Assembly: GCA_964607575.1 (NCBI GenBank)
Contig: CAZSLS010000007.1
Location: forward strand, 14,360-78,359
Source of the DNA: BS750m-G57 sp964607575
Lineage (GTDB): Bacteria; Planctomycetota; Phycisphaerae; SM23-33
Reading direction: 5' to 3'
Length of the DNA: 64,000 nt
The first letter of the stretch is position 1, and each line of letters starts with the position of its first letter. Below the pieces are notes generated by a model. It saw only the letters and a list, made by a program, of their open reading frames with translations, was not told the origin of the DNA and did not search any database. The translations under genes were made by a program, and so were the position numbers. Positions 36,043 through 44,734 of this stretch are shown here, in pieces.

Positions 36043-37020
36043 TCACCGCGCCGCGACCGACGCATTCTTCGCTACTCTGTACCGTGAAATCGCGATGATG
36101 ACCACACCGAAGATCATCAGGGCGCCCTTGATCATGCTGCCAATATAGTCTTCCAGGCCGATCGGCGTCAGCCCATTTGTCAGGACGGCTAGGAAAATTG
36201 CGCCGATAAACGTGCCGATCACGTTGGGCTTGCCGGCCTTGATGACCAGCGCCCCGAGGAAGACGGCCGTCATTCCGTCGATGAACACCGTCCCTTCCAT
36301 TCTCGGTACGCCCTGTGCGTAGAAGAGCACCCATACAACTCCCCCGCACGAGGCCAGCATCGCTGACAAGCTGAAGAAGCTGATGATGATTTTCTTTTCG
36401 CGGATCCCAGCCTCGATAGAAGCCTGGCGGTTTTCGCCCAGCGCGTAGAGGTGCTGACCGGTGGTGGTGTGGTCCTGGATGTATTTGAACGCCACGTAGA
36501 CTCCCCCCACGACCGCTATCCAGGCCAACTGCACGCCCATGCCTCCCGAGCCCAACGTCTTGATGATCCCGACCGTGCTTCCCAGGCGGACCGGCGCGTA
36601 GCCTCCGGCTATGATGCAGGCGACGCCCGTGGCGATACTACCGATGGCGATTGTCGCAATCAGTGACGGGCAGCGGAATGTGGCGATAAGAAAACCGCTG
36701 AGCAGTCCGAACACCGTGCCCGCTGCGATGGCGATAAACGGCGCCACAACCCACGGTACATCGTTTTCGATCAACAACGCCATCACCACGCTGGCCAAGC
36801 CCGCAACCGACGGGAAACTGACGTCTATCTCGCCGCTGGCTACGATCCACGTCAACCCGAGCACCATAACCGCGATGACACTGGAGGATTTGACCGCATT
36901 AATCAGGTTCGACGCACTGCGAAACGATGGAGCCGCGACACAAAACAGCACGACCATCGCCAGGAACACCCACACCAGCACATACTGCGGGCGGAACAAT
37001 GACGCGACCAGACGATTCAC
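36043..37020 (-). CDS. ABC sugar transporter permease, RbsC-like (A)
   Basis: 325 residues and about ten hydrophobic segments. Membrane subunit of a carbohydrate-uptake (CUT2) importer. The GTG at 37020 is chosen as start because GGAGGTG lies at ideal spacing and it overlaps the upstream stop (GTGA). Family motifs: SGEIDVSFPSVAGLASVV (corresponding to the GGIDLSVG region of RbsC) and YALGENRQASIEAGI near the ATPase contact. Pairs with a second, different permease at 37017, as in AI-2 (LsrC/LsrD) and some sugar systems, where the permease is a heterodimer. Confidence 0.9.
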   Translation of the reverse strand: MNRLVASLFRPQYVLVWVFLAMVVLFCVAAPSFRSASNLINAVKSSSVIAVMVLGLTWIVASGEIDVSFPSVAGLASVVMALLIENDVPWVVAPFIAIAAGTVFGLLSGFLIATFRCPSLIATIAIGSIATGVACIIAGGYAPVRLGSTVGIIKTLGSGGMGVQLAWIAVVGGVYVAFKYIQDHTTTGQHLYALGENRQASIEAGIREKKIIISFFSLSAMLASCGGVVWVLFYAQGVPRMEGTVFIDGMTAVFLGALVIKAGKPNVIGTFIGAIFLAVLTNGLTPIGLEDYIGSMIKGALMIFGVVIIAISRYRVAKNASVAAR

Positions 37021-38021
37021 GATACACCTCCGCCGGCGGCAAGTTCGGCTCGAAGGCGCCGCTTGCGGATAATCTCGTTGAAATCGATCCTGGAGATGAC
37101 GATCGAGACGATCAGCAATACACCCATAACCAGTTCCATCACGTACATCGGCTTGCCCAGGAGTATAAAACCGTTCTGCACCGTGCCGATCAGCAGCGCA
37201 CCGAGGAACGTGCCAACAACGGTCGGCTTCTTGAAGACCGACACACCCACGAATACCGCCGAATAGGCCGGCATGAGCCAGACAAGCCCGGCTTCTATCT
37301 CGCCCTTGGCAAGCGAGGACATCTTGACAATGTTGGTCAGGCAGGCCACAACCGCACAAATCACAAACGCGGCGATTATATACCGCTCCACGCGTACGCC
37401 GGAGAACCGTGCGGCCGTCGCGTTCGAGCCAATCGCATAAAAACGCCTTCCCAGCGTCGAACAGTTCAACACGACAAAGCCGATCCCGTAGGCGATCACC
37501 ATCAGCACCACCGGCAGCGGAAGGCCCGCTAAGCGAGCCGTGTAGAGCTGCTTGATGCCCGAACCGGCGAAGTTCGTGTATATCTGCGTACCTCCGCTGT
37601 AGAGATACGCCATACCAAAAACAATGGCGCCGAGCCCGAGCGTTGCGACCATATCCGGAAGCTTGAACTTACCGACCATAAAACCGTTGATAACGCCGAA
37701 AGCACCTCCCGCCGCACAGCCAATCAGGATCGCCGGAAGCGGCGCCGCGCCCAGGGCGATCATGTGGCTCATCGTCATACCCCCCAGGCAACTTACGAAG
37801 TGGAACGACATGTCCGCATAGCCCGTGACCGCAACGAAAGTAAGCCCCAAGGCCACAAGCGCCATCGGCGCTATCATATTGAGCAGACCGAGAAGGTTAT
37901 TGACCGACAGGAATCGCGGTTCCAGATTCGTAAACACGCCCATGATCCCAATCTGCAGCGCGCAGAAAACTCCAAGCGTGATAAACTCGCTCGAAATGCC
38001 TTTTCGGCGCCTCGCCATCAT
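37017..38021 (-). CDS. ABC sugar transporter permease, RbsC-like (B)
   Basis: 334 residues, about ten hydrophobic segments. Second permease of the importer. TGYADMSFHFVSCLGGMT matches the conserved region of CUT2 permeases, and YAIGSNATAARFSGVRVER is the coupling-helix region. Start ATG at 38021 overlaps the ATPase stop (ATGATG), with GGGAG just upstream; ATG at 38018 is equally possible. Translationally coupled to both neighbours. Confidence 0.9.
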   Translation of the reverse strand: MMARRRKGISSEFITLGVFCALQIGIMGVFTNLEPRFLSVNNLLGLLNMIAPMALVALGLTFVAVTGYADMSFHFVSCLGGMTMSHMIALGAAPLPAILIGCAAGGAFGVINGFMVGKFKLPDMVATLGLGAIVFGMAYLYSGGTQIYTNFAGSGIKQLYTARLAGLPLPVVLMVIAYGIGFVVLNCSTLGRRFYAIGSNATAARFSGVRVERYIIAAFVICAVVACLTNIVKMSSLAKGEIEAGLVWLMPAYSAVFVGVSVFKKPTVVGTFLGALLIGTVQNGFILLGKPMYVMELVMGVLLIVSIVISRIDFNEIIRKRRLRAELAAGGGVS

Positions 38022-39532
38022 TGGCTCCCCCCGCCGGTCAGACCGCACAGCAGCATCTGCTCGAGGCGGACTTCGCTTGTCGGTTTGTCCATCACGACGC
38101 GGCCTTGGTACATCACCATCGCGCGATCGCACAGACCGTAGATCTCCTCGCAGTCCGAGCCGACAACGATGACGGCTTTTTCCGCAGAGAGCTTGCGGAT
38201 CATCTCGTAGATGCCCGCCTTGGCTCCCACGTCCACGCCAACGGTGGGCTCCTGGAAGATGTACGCCTCACCATCGGTATACAATCCCTTGCCGATGACC
38301 ACCTTCTGCTGATTCCCGCCACTGAGCAGCGATACGTCCTCGTTGACGTCGGGCGTTTTGATAGCCAGTTCCTCGACCATCGACCATGCGTCGCGGCGCT
38401 CGGAGCGACGGTTGATCAGGAAGCCCAGACCCGCAACCTTCGCCATATTCGACAGGATCACGTTGAAAGAGACCGGTTCATCGGATATCTGACCCTCGGC
38501 CCGGCGGTCACCCGGAACGAGAAAAAGCCCGCTGGCGATGGCGTCCGACGGGGAACTCAGCGCCACGGGGCGACCGTTTATCTCAGTGCCCCCCGCGGTG
38601 CGCCTCAGCACGCCAAAGAGCGTTTTGCACAGCTCGTCGATCCCCGACCCCACCAGACCGAACACGCCCAGTATCCATCCGCGTTTGGCGGTAAAACTCG
38701 TCTCGGCGAATTTGCCCGCCAACGCCAGATCTCTGACCGACAGCACATCGTCGCCGGGCGAGACGCCCTTGGGTGGATACACGTTCGACAACTCCCTGCC
38801 GAGCATCAATTCGGCGATGCGGGCGTGGTCGATCTCTTCATCGGACGTGTTGCACGTGGCGACGTTCCGCCCGTCACGAAAAACCGTCAGGCGGTCGGCG
38901 ATCTGGGACACCTCGTCGAGCCGGTGGGTGATATAGATAATCGAAATACCGCTTTCCTTGAGCATGCGAATCTGCTCGAAGAGGACATCGATTTCCCGCC
39001 TGGTCAGAATCGACGTGGGCTCATCGAGTACCAGCACGTTCATATTCTCGCGCGACAGCGCACGCAGGATCGCGATGGATTCTTTTTCGACGGCAGACAA
39101 CTCGCCCACGGGTCTGGTCAGGTCGATATCTACCGGGAATTTATCGAGCAGTTCCCGAGCCCGGGCAAGAAGCTTCTTCCGACGAATCCTCGGGAAGAGG
39201 CCCGCCGAATCGCTTTCGGTTCCGAGGAATATATTCTCGTAGCCCGTGAACGACGGGATCATCTGCGGGTCCTGGTAGACCGTGGCGATTCCGTTGTCAA
39301 TTGCGTCTTGTGGAGAGTTGATTACGATCTGACGGCCATTGAGTGTGATCTGCCCGGCGTCGGCCTGGTAAACGCCCGAGAGCACTTTTATGAGCGTTGA
39401 CTTGCCCGCCCCGTTTATGCCCAGCAGCGCGTGAACCTCCCCGCGCGCGAGGCTGAATTCGGCGCTGTCCAGCGCCCTGACTCCCGGGAATTCCTTCACG
39501 ATCCCGGTCATTTCCAGAGACAATTCTTCCAC
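38018..39532 (-). CDS. ABC sugar transporter ATPase, RbsA-like (two ABC domains)
   Basis: 504 residues, the standard length for the double-domain RbsA/MglA/LsrA family. First domain: Walker A GINGAGKST, Walker B VLVLDEPTS; the signature before it reads ELSAVEKESIAI, as is usual for degenerate RbsA motifs. Second domain has no consensus Walker A but keeps SGGNQQKVVIGK. The GTG at 39532 (AGAGG upstream, giving VEELSLEMTGIVKEFPG) is preferred to an open-frame TTG at 39574, because it matches the usual N-terminus of the family. Drives uptake through the two permeases downstream. Confidence 0.92.
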   Translation of the reverse strand: MEELSLEMTGIVKEFPGVRALDSAEFSLARGEVHALLGINGAGKSTLIKVLSGVYQADAGQITLNGRQIVINSPQDAIDNGIATVYQDPQMIPSFTGYENIFLGTESDSAGLFPRIRRKKLLARARELLDKFPVDIDLTRPVGELSAVEKESIAILRALSRENMNVLVLDEPTSILTRREIDVLFEQIRMLKESGISIIYITHRLDEVSQIADRLTVFRDGRNVATCNTSDEEIDHARIAELMLGRELSNVYPPKGVSPGDDVLSVRDLALAGKFAETSFTAKRGWILGVFGLVGSGIDELCKTLFGVLRRTAGGTEINGRPVALSSPSDAIASGLFLVPGDRRAEGQISDEPVSFNVILSNMAKVAGLGFLINRRSERRDAWSMVEELAIKTPDVNEDVSLLSGGNQQKVVIGKGLYTDGEAYIFQEPTVGVDVGAKAGIYEMIRKLSAEKAVIVVGSDCEEIYGLCDRAMVMYQGRVVMDKPTSEVRLEQMLLCGLTGGGSQ

Positions 39533-39580
39533 GCCGGCCTCTTTAGCTGCGATGGTGCGTTGCGATCCACTCAAGATCGA

Positions 39581-40606
39581 TCAGAGTTCCGGTTTCCATC
39601 CGAACTTGACGGCGTTGCCCGGAATGTCGTAGTCCTCGGGCTTAAACTTCTCATCCAGGGCGTCGAGTGTAGCTTTATCCACGGCGAATACCGGGGAGAT
39701 GATGAATCTCGGGGCCTTGTCGCCTTTGAGGTGTTCGTGAGCGTAACGGACGCTCATGTAGCTCATGTAGTAAATGCTCTGGGCCATCGTAACCTTGAAC
39801 GGACCGTCGGACTTAATTACCTCAAACGCGTGCTTTCCGCCGTCGATTCCGGTGGTGATGATTTCATCGGCGCGACCGGCGTTCTCGATGGCCTGGGCGC
39901 CTTCCTGGGCCGCCCCGTCCCAGGCACACCAGATCGCATCGAGCTTACCCTTGGGATACTTATCGAGTATTCTCTCCACTGCCGTCAGCGGCGAAATACC
40001 CGTCTGCGAATTGTGCTCGTACTCGGAGACCATTTTGATGTCCGGGTATTTTTCCATGGCAAATTTGGCGCCCTGCCCGCGAAGGGCCCACGCCTCATTT
40101 TCGGGCAGTGTCACCATCGCGATATTGCCCTTGCCCTTGAGGTGTTTGGCGATGTAGTCCATAGTCCAGGCGCCCATGCGGAAGTCGCTGGAACAGATCG
40201 AAGTAGTCGCCGGAACGCCGGCTACTATCGCGTCGGCTACGAATATGGGTATCCCCGCGTCAACCGCTCGCTGACAGGCCTGGGTGATCCCCGCCGGGTC
40301 CGACGGTGTAACGAAGATCGCCTTGGGCTTCATTTCGATGAACGCATCTATCTGCTCAGACTGCTTCTTGGCATCGTAGTTTGCATTGGCGTACGTAGCC
40401 TCGCCTCCGAATATCTTGAACGCATCTACGAAACCCCTCTTCTGACGCTGGCCAGATTCGTTCTCCAACCACCCCAATGATACGCAGAACTTACCCGAGC
40501 CGACCGCGTCGCCCTGGGATTCGTCGGGCTTCTTGCACGAAGGTAGCCCGCAGACCAACACAACAACCGCCAGAACAACACCGCAGTTCACGAATCGTTT
40601 AGTCAT
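39581..40606 (-). CDS. ABC sugar transporter substrate-binding lipoprotein, RbsB-like
   Basis: 341 residues. Signal peptide with lipidated Cys at 24 (GLPSC), then a periplasmic-binding-protein type I fold typical of CUT2 systems: SLGWLENESGQRQKRGFVD, KAIFVTPSDPAGITQACQ, GIPIFVADAIV, TTGIDGGKHAFEVIKSDG. Captures the sugar outside the membrane for the importer. The ATG has AAAGGAGA upstream; first gene of the operon that runs to 31830. A small GC stem (40627-40639) lies in its leader. Confidence 0.92.
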   Translation of the reverse strand: MTKRFVNCGVVLAVVVLVCGLPSCKKPDESQGDAVGSGKFCVSLGWLENESGQRQKRGFVDAFKIFGGEATYANANYDAKKQSEQIDAFIEMKPKAIFVTPSDPAGITQACQRAVDAGIPIFVADAIVAGVPATTSICSSDFRMGAWTMDYIAKHLKGKGNIAMVTLPENEAWALRGQGAKFAMEKYPDIKMVSEYEHNSQTGISPLTAVERILDKYPKGKLDAIWCAWDGAAQEGAQAIENAGRADEIITTGIDGGKHAFEVIKSDGPFKVTMAQSIYYMSYMSVRYAHEHLKGDKAPRFIISPVFAVDKATLDALDEKFKPEDYDIPGNAVKFGWKPEL

Positions 40607-40650
40607 CGCAATATCTCCTTTATCAGGCCCCGACGGGGCGGAACAGCTAG

Positions 40651-40679
40651 AACCTATCCTCTAGGCCCGCCAGATTCAA
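40651..40679 (-). promoter_or_regulatory. Possible promoter of the ABC importer operon
   Basis: Minus strand: TTGAAT (40679-40674), 17-base spacer, TAGGTT (40656-40651). Hexamers match four and three of six. TTGACG five bases further upstream gives an alternative pairing with TAGAGG. Position 45 bases before the start codon fits. Confidence 0.3.
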
Positions 40680-40745
40680 CGTCAAATACGAGGATTCATT
40701 CGGACCCGGTCAGGTAAAGGCGTCGCATGTGGACGGCGGGGTCTG

Positions 40746-40751
40746 TATAAT
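40746..40751 (+). promoter_or_regulatory. Candidate -10 box of the gene at 40778
   Basis: A perfect TATAAT preceded directly by TG, 27 bases before the ATG. No matching -35 box was found at 16-18 bases upstream, so it would rely on the -10 and its flank. Confidence 0.35.
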
Positions 40752-40777
40752 GCCCGGGGATTTAAGGCGGAACTTGC

Positions 40778-42196
40778 ATGAGTTGGACCCCCAGGACATT
40801 TCGTGCGTTGGTGCGTGACGTCAGGCGATTGGTCTCGCCGCTGGACGTGATGTATCACGTTGGGAACATGATCTACCGCCGGTCGCTGCGATACACGCTG
40901 TTCGTCGTGGGTCTCAGTATACTGGGCGTTCTGGCCAAAAGCTTCCGTCTGCCCGGACTTACGATCCAGCAGGCAATCGCCCTGCCGCTAATCATCGGGG
41001 GCCTGGCGCTGGTGTTCGGTAGCGCGCTGCGGGTTATCCCCGGACTGATTTCCTCGCGCCTGCTGACGGTGGCCCAGGCGTCGGATTTAAACCTGATGGA
41101 AGATTACCGCAAGACCCAGGCGCCCGAACACCTCGAGGCGATCTGGCAGCGCGTTTTCCGATACGAGTCGATCCTGAGCGACGAAATCGTCGACGACGAG
41201 GTAGAAGAGGTCGCGAAGTCAGACTTCCTCGCCCGGGCAGAAGAAGCGCTGGCCTCGCACCTGCCGCAGATACGCCAAATGCATCTGCTCGGTCTGGACC
41301 TGCGATATCTCGAAGACTGGCGCGACGGGGGGTACCTCGACTGCAGCGACACCAAGCTTCGCGAGCAGTTCGAAGGTAATTCGACGCTGACCGCCGTCCG
41401 GCGGAAAGTGGGCCTCTGGGGCGCCGTGAGAATGCGGAACTTCGCGATCAGGAAGATTTCCAGTAGACTGTGGTTCAGGTTCATCACGCGGATGATCGCG
41501 ATGGAGATCGGCGCGTCGGTCGAGCGGCTCAACAAACTCTACGATACGGACCTGTTCAATTCGCAGGTACTGCTCTGGCCCGGCGAGGCCGAATCTCCGT
41601 GGCTCAGCGAGTTCGAAGGAGCCTGCGACGAAGTTCTCCGGCGGCGGCGTAAAGCAATCCATAATGTCTTCGGACCGAATATCGAGACCGCCGGTGAAGT
41701 CATCGACAGAATGCTCTACACCGATTTCGCGTTGGCGTGCGAACTCCGCATGCGGTACGACGTGGAATACTGCACCGGCGCTCTGGACTACGACGCGCCG
41801 TCGGACATCCGGTCCGGCTGCCGCGAACGGCGTGACCTGAGGCGGGCCGAACGGACAGGGCGCCAAGCCGGAAAGGGCCAGATCGCCCTGAGAAGATTCC
41901 TGACCACCCACCGGGGCGAACTGTTCGAATCGAAAAACTCCGCGGCGCTGCGAGCGGTGAAAATCGCCTTCCACATCAACAAAGACAATCTGAAGCGCAA
42001 GATCGTCGACCACTTTATCCGCCGGCGTACAAGCGGGCCTCTCGAAGAGATACTGGCGATCCTAGACACCGCCGCCGCCAAAGAACGGACCTTCACGCGC
42101 CGCCTGGTGGCCGTTCGCCTGCACCACGAACTGACCCGCCTGGCCAGAGCCGGATACTATCAACTGATCGAAACGCTCGGATACGCCGACAGCTAA
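40778..42196 (+). CDS. Membrane protein of unknown function
   Basis: 472 residues, not recognised. Two hydrophobic segments near 37-56 and 64-84 anchor it; the remaining 380 residues are a charged, largely helical soluble domain (EAIWQRVFRYESILSDE, VDDEVEEVAKSDFLARAEE, ALRAVKIAFHINKDNLK). Arg-rich throughout. It is transcribed alone, divergent from the ABC importer operon, and its stop overlaps that of the convergent cyclase gene by three bases. Confidence 0.7.
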   Translation: MSWTPRTFRALVRDVRRLVSPLDVMYHVGNMIYRRSLRYTLFVVGLSILGVLAKSFRLPGLTIQQAIALPLIIGGLALVFGSALRVIPGLISSRLLTVAQASDLNLMEDYRKTQAPEHLEAIWQRVFRYESILSDEIVDDEVEEVAKSDFLARAEEALASHLPQIRQMHLLGLDLRYLEDWRDGGYLDCSDTKLREQFEGNSTLTAVRRKVGLWGAVRMRNFAIRKISSRLWFRFITRMIAMEIGASVERLNKLYDTDLFNSQVLLWPGEAESPWLSEFEGACDEVLRRRRKAIHNVFGPNIETAGEVIDRMLYTDFALACELRMRYDVEYCTGALDYDAPSDIRSGCRERRDLRRAERTGRQAGKGQIALRRFLTTHRGELFESKNSAALRAVKIAFHINKDNLKRKIVDHFIRRRTSGPLEEILAILDTAAAKERTFTRRLVAVRLHHELTRLARAGYYQLIETLGYADS

Positions 42197-42777
42197 CCGA
42201 TCAGGATCGCACGGACCGGGGCGGCTTCGGCGCCGGTGAGGTTCAGGGGTAGGCAGATCAACTGGTATTGACCCGGCGGTACGTCCGCGAGGTTCAGCGA
42301 CTCGACTATAACGACACCGGAATCGAGCAGTGTGCGATGCACCGCGTCGCTCTGGTCGGAAACCCCTATCGACAGACCATCGATACCAACCAGCTTAATC
42401 CCGCGGGCAACCAGCCATCTCGCGCCGCATTCATCGAGCGCGGACGCCTCGGGCGTGCGGAGGAGTAGGCGCGTGGTGGCGGCCGGAAGATCGAGTCGAT
42501 CGAGTGCGCCACCCTTTACGGCTCCGGCGATGGAAACATCGACCAGCAATGCATCACCGACCAGAACATCGAGCGCCAGTTCATCCACGCTCGCCGCGCC
42601 GGCGATGAAGTGGCATGGGGCGTCGATATGCGTGCCTGCATGGAGCGACATCGCCACTTCGCTGACAGTCAACTCGTCCCCACGGTCGATGTCGCTCGTG
42701 CGGTCGATCCGTACGGGGCGGTCGCCGGGGTAGACAACCGTTGAATCGCTGAGTGGAAGTGAAATATCGTAGATCAT
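42193..42777 (-). CDS. Cyclase/kynurenine formamidase-family metal hydrolase
   Basis: 194 residues from the ATG at 42777, which overlaps the upstream stop (ATGA). The HAGTHIDAPCHF motif (His, His, Asp metal ligands) is the defining signature of the cyclase family (PF04199), which includes arylformamidase and polyketide-cyclase-like hydrolases. VGIDGLSIGVSD further on is the usual second motif. Last gene of the tig-clpP operon. Substrate unknown: kynurenine pathway genes are absent. The open frame extends far upstream through the neighbouring genes, but only this part is conserved-looking. Confidence 0.87.
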   Translation of the reverse strand: MIYDISLPLSDSTVVYPGDRPVRIDRTSDIDRGDELTVSEVAMSLHAGTHIDAPCHFIAGAASVDELALDVLVGDALLVDVSIAGAVKGGALDRLDLPAATTRLLLRTPEASALDECGARWLVARGIKLVGIDGLSIGVSDQSDAVHRTLLDSGVVIVESLNLADVPPGQYQLICLPLNLTGAEAAPVRAILIG

Positions 42778-43412
42778 GGGGCGGGTAAGTCGACTTTGCA
42801 CACCTTCTGTGTGGACAGTGTCTTGCCCGTAAGGTAATCGACGAACGCCACGCGAACGGTGATACCGGCATTTTTCGGCGGCCCGGATTTCCACGGACAC
42901 GTGAACGTGAAATGGTAAGTCAGGAAACCTCCGGAGAACGCCTTGGCTACCTCGTCGACGGACCACTTGTATTCGCCGATCAGCGTTTTGTCGGCCGGTT
43001 GGGCCAGATCGTACAATTGCACGGTGACGGAACCGGCGGCCTTTATCGTATCGCCGTTGGCGTCGATCGGTCTGAGGAACACTTTGACACCGTCGTCCCC
43101 GGACTGTCCGTCGAGGTCCGCCCCGCCGGTATACTGCCCGAGCTTGATAGACTTGACGTAGTAGAGTTTCTTGAGGCGGTCGGGTCCGAGCGACACGAGC
43201 GTGTCTATCCGTTTCTGCCGGCGAGCGAGTTCGCTCCGGGCCTCGGAAACCGCCTGGCGCGAGGCTTTGGTTTCGGCGCGGGCTGATTCGAGATCTGCCT
43301 TGAGTTGCTTTACCTTCTTGTCCTGTTGGAAGATATCCATTCCGCGGCAGCCGTGCAAAGCGGCTGAGACAATAACAGCCGAAATCAGCACCAGCACACC
43401 GCGGAAGGTCAT
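42774..43412 (-). CDS. Coiled-coil lipoprotein of unknown function
   Basis: 212 residues. Signal peptide with lipobox ALHGC (lipidated Cys 22), then a coiled coil (about 28-75: KKVKQLKADLESARAETK and following heptads), then a beta-rich C-terminal domain (LYYVKSIKLGQYTGG, TYHFTFTCPWKSGPPK). No known family recognised. Its ATG overlaps the clpP stop (ATGA) and its stop overlaps the cyclase ATG, so it is translationally coupled on both sides. A surface or periplasmic role is implied by the lipobox. Confidence 0.8.
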   Translation of the reverse strand: MTFRGVLVLISAVIVSAALHGCRGMDIFQQDKKVKQLKADLESARAETKASRQAVSEARSELARRQKRIDTLVSLGPDRLKKLYYVKSIKLGQYTGGADLDGQSGDDGVKVFLRPIDANGDTIKAAGSVTVQLYDLAQPADKTLIGEYKWSVDEVAKAFSGGFLTYHFTFTCPWKSGPPKNAGITVRVAFVDYLTGKTLSTQKVCKVDLPAP

Positions 43413-44044
43413 TTGCTTTTTCCCTTCTTATCGGGAATATCGGGCATCTCGGGCATGCGTTCGAGAATATTGTCAACGCATCCGTAGTCGACCGCCTCTT
43501 CCGCCGACAACCACTTATTCCGGTCGCAGTCCGCGTGAACCTTCTCGACTGTCTGTCCGGTATGCTTGGCGAGTATTTCGTAGAGGCGCTGGCGCAGGCG
43601 CGTGATCTCTTTGGCTTCGATTTCCAGATCGGTAGCCACACCGGTCATCACGCCACTTATCAGCGGTTGGTGGATCAGCACGCGGCTGGAAGGCAGCGCG
43701 CTGCGTTTCTTGGGCGATCCGCCCGCCAGGAGGACGGCGCCCATGGAAGCGGCCATACCTATCGCATACGTGCAGATATCGGGGCGGATGAACTGCATCG
43801 TATCGTAGATAGCCAACCCCGCCGAAATACTTCCGCCCGGCGAGTTGATGTACATATGGACGTCGGCGTGCGGGTCCTCGTTGGAGAGGAACAGCAGTTG
43901 GGCGACCACGACGTTTGCGACGGCATCGTCAACGGCGCCGCCGACAAAGATGATGCGATCTGCCAGCAGGCGCGAATAGATGTCCATGCTGCGTTCGCCG
44001 CGGCCGGTTTTTTCGATCACGAACGGTGGAGGGTAGTATGGCAT
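43409..44044 (-). CDS. clpP: ATP-dependent Clp protease proteolytic subunit (ClpP 1)
   Basis: 211 residues. Serine protease that forms a 14-mer and degrades proteins fed by a Clp ATPase. Starts MPYYPPPFVIEKTGRGERSM, which matches the normal ClpP N-terminus and selects the ATG at 44044 over the GTG at 44080. Catalytic S100 (AASMG), H125 (IHQP) and D172 (ADCDR) are present. The C-terminus has an extra Met/Pro/Lys-rich tail. Third in the order tig, clpP 2, clpP 1. Confidence 0.95.
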   Translation of the reverse strand: MPYYPPPFVIEKTGRGERSMDIYSRLLADRIIFVGGAVDDAVANVVVAQLLFLSNEDPHADVHMYINSPGGSISAGLAIYDTMQFIRPDICTYAIGMAASMGAVLLAGGSPKKRSALPSSRVLIHQPLISGVMTGVATDLEIEAKEITRLRQRLYEILAKHTGQTVEKVHADCDRNKWLSAEEAVDYGCVDNILERMPEMPDIPDKKGKSK

Positions 44045-44105
44045 GTTTTTGTCCACTGTGGTCACTGGTTCGGCGGGCACAGTAGCTCGCCGGAGGGATC
44101 GGTGA

Positions 44106-44711
44106 CTATTTATCGGTGTCCTTGAGGTTCTGGATTATCTCGTCGACGACGCCGTACTCGACGGCCTCCTCGGCGGACATGTAGTAGTCGCGCTCGCAGT
44201 CTGTTTGAACTTCCTCAATGGTATGCCCGGTGTGCTTTCCAAGCAGTTCGTTCAGAACGCCCTTTGCCCTGACGATCTCCTTGGCCTGGATTACGATATC
44301 CGAGGCCTGCCCGGTAATCCCGCCCCAGGGCTGGTGGATCATCACCTTGCTGTGCGGAAGGGCGTATCGCTTTCCGGGTGTACCCGAGGCGAGAATGATA
44401 GCCGCCCCGCTGGCGGCCTGTCCGACGCACAGAGTCGACACATCGCATTCGAGGAACTGGATGGTGTCGTAAATCGCCAGCGTATCGTCAACGGATCCGC
44501 CGGGCGAGTTTATGTAAATCGCGATAGCTCGCTCGCGTGCCTTGGCCTGCAACTCCAGCAACCTCATTATCAGGCTGCCCGCGGTATTCGGGCCTATCTC
44601 CCCCCAGAGAAACACAATACGTTCCTCCGCCAGCCGCTCCTCGAGGGTCATCTCGCGCCTGGCGGCATAGTCAGGATACGCAAGTGCCTGGGGATCAGAG
44701 GGTCGTTTCAT
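44106..44711 (-). CDS. clpP: ATP-dependent Clp protease proteolytic subunit (ClpP 2)
   Basis: 201 residues. Catalytic S101 (GQAASG; the usual Met before AAS is Gln), H126 (IHQP) and D171 (TDCERD) are all present. The N-terminal region lacks the GRGERSYDIYSRLL block found in ClpP 1 and has LEERLAEERIVFLWGEI instead, so its axial loop and Clp-ATPase docking may differ. Two ClpP paralogues side by side suggest a mixed tetradecamer. It lies 23 bases downstream of tig; the -ATPase partner is not in the window. Confidence 0.95.
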   Translation of the reverse strand: MKRPSDPQALAYPDYAARREMTLEERLAEERIVFLWGEIGPNTAGSLIMRLLELQAKARERAIAIYINSPGGSVDDTLAIYDTIQFLECDVSTLCVGQAASGAAIILASGTPGKRYALPHSKVMIHQPWGGITGQASDIVIQAKEIVRAKGVLNELLGKHTGHTIEEVQTDCERDYYMSAEEAVEYGVVDEIIQNLKDTDK

Positions 44712-44734
44712 TGTTATTTGACTCCTGCAGGGCG

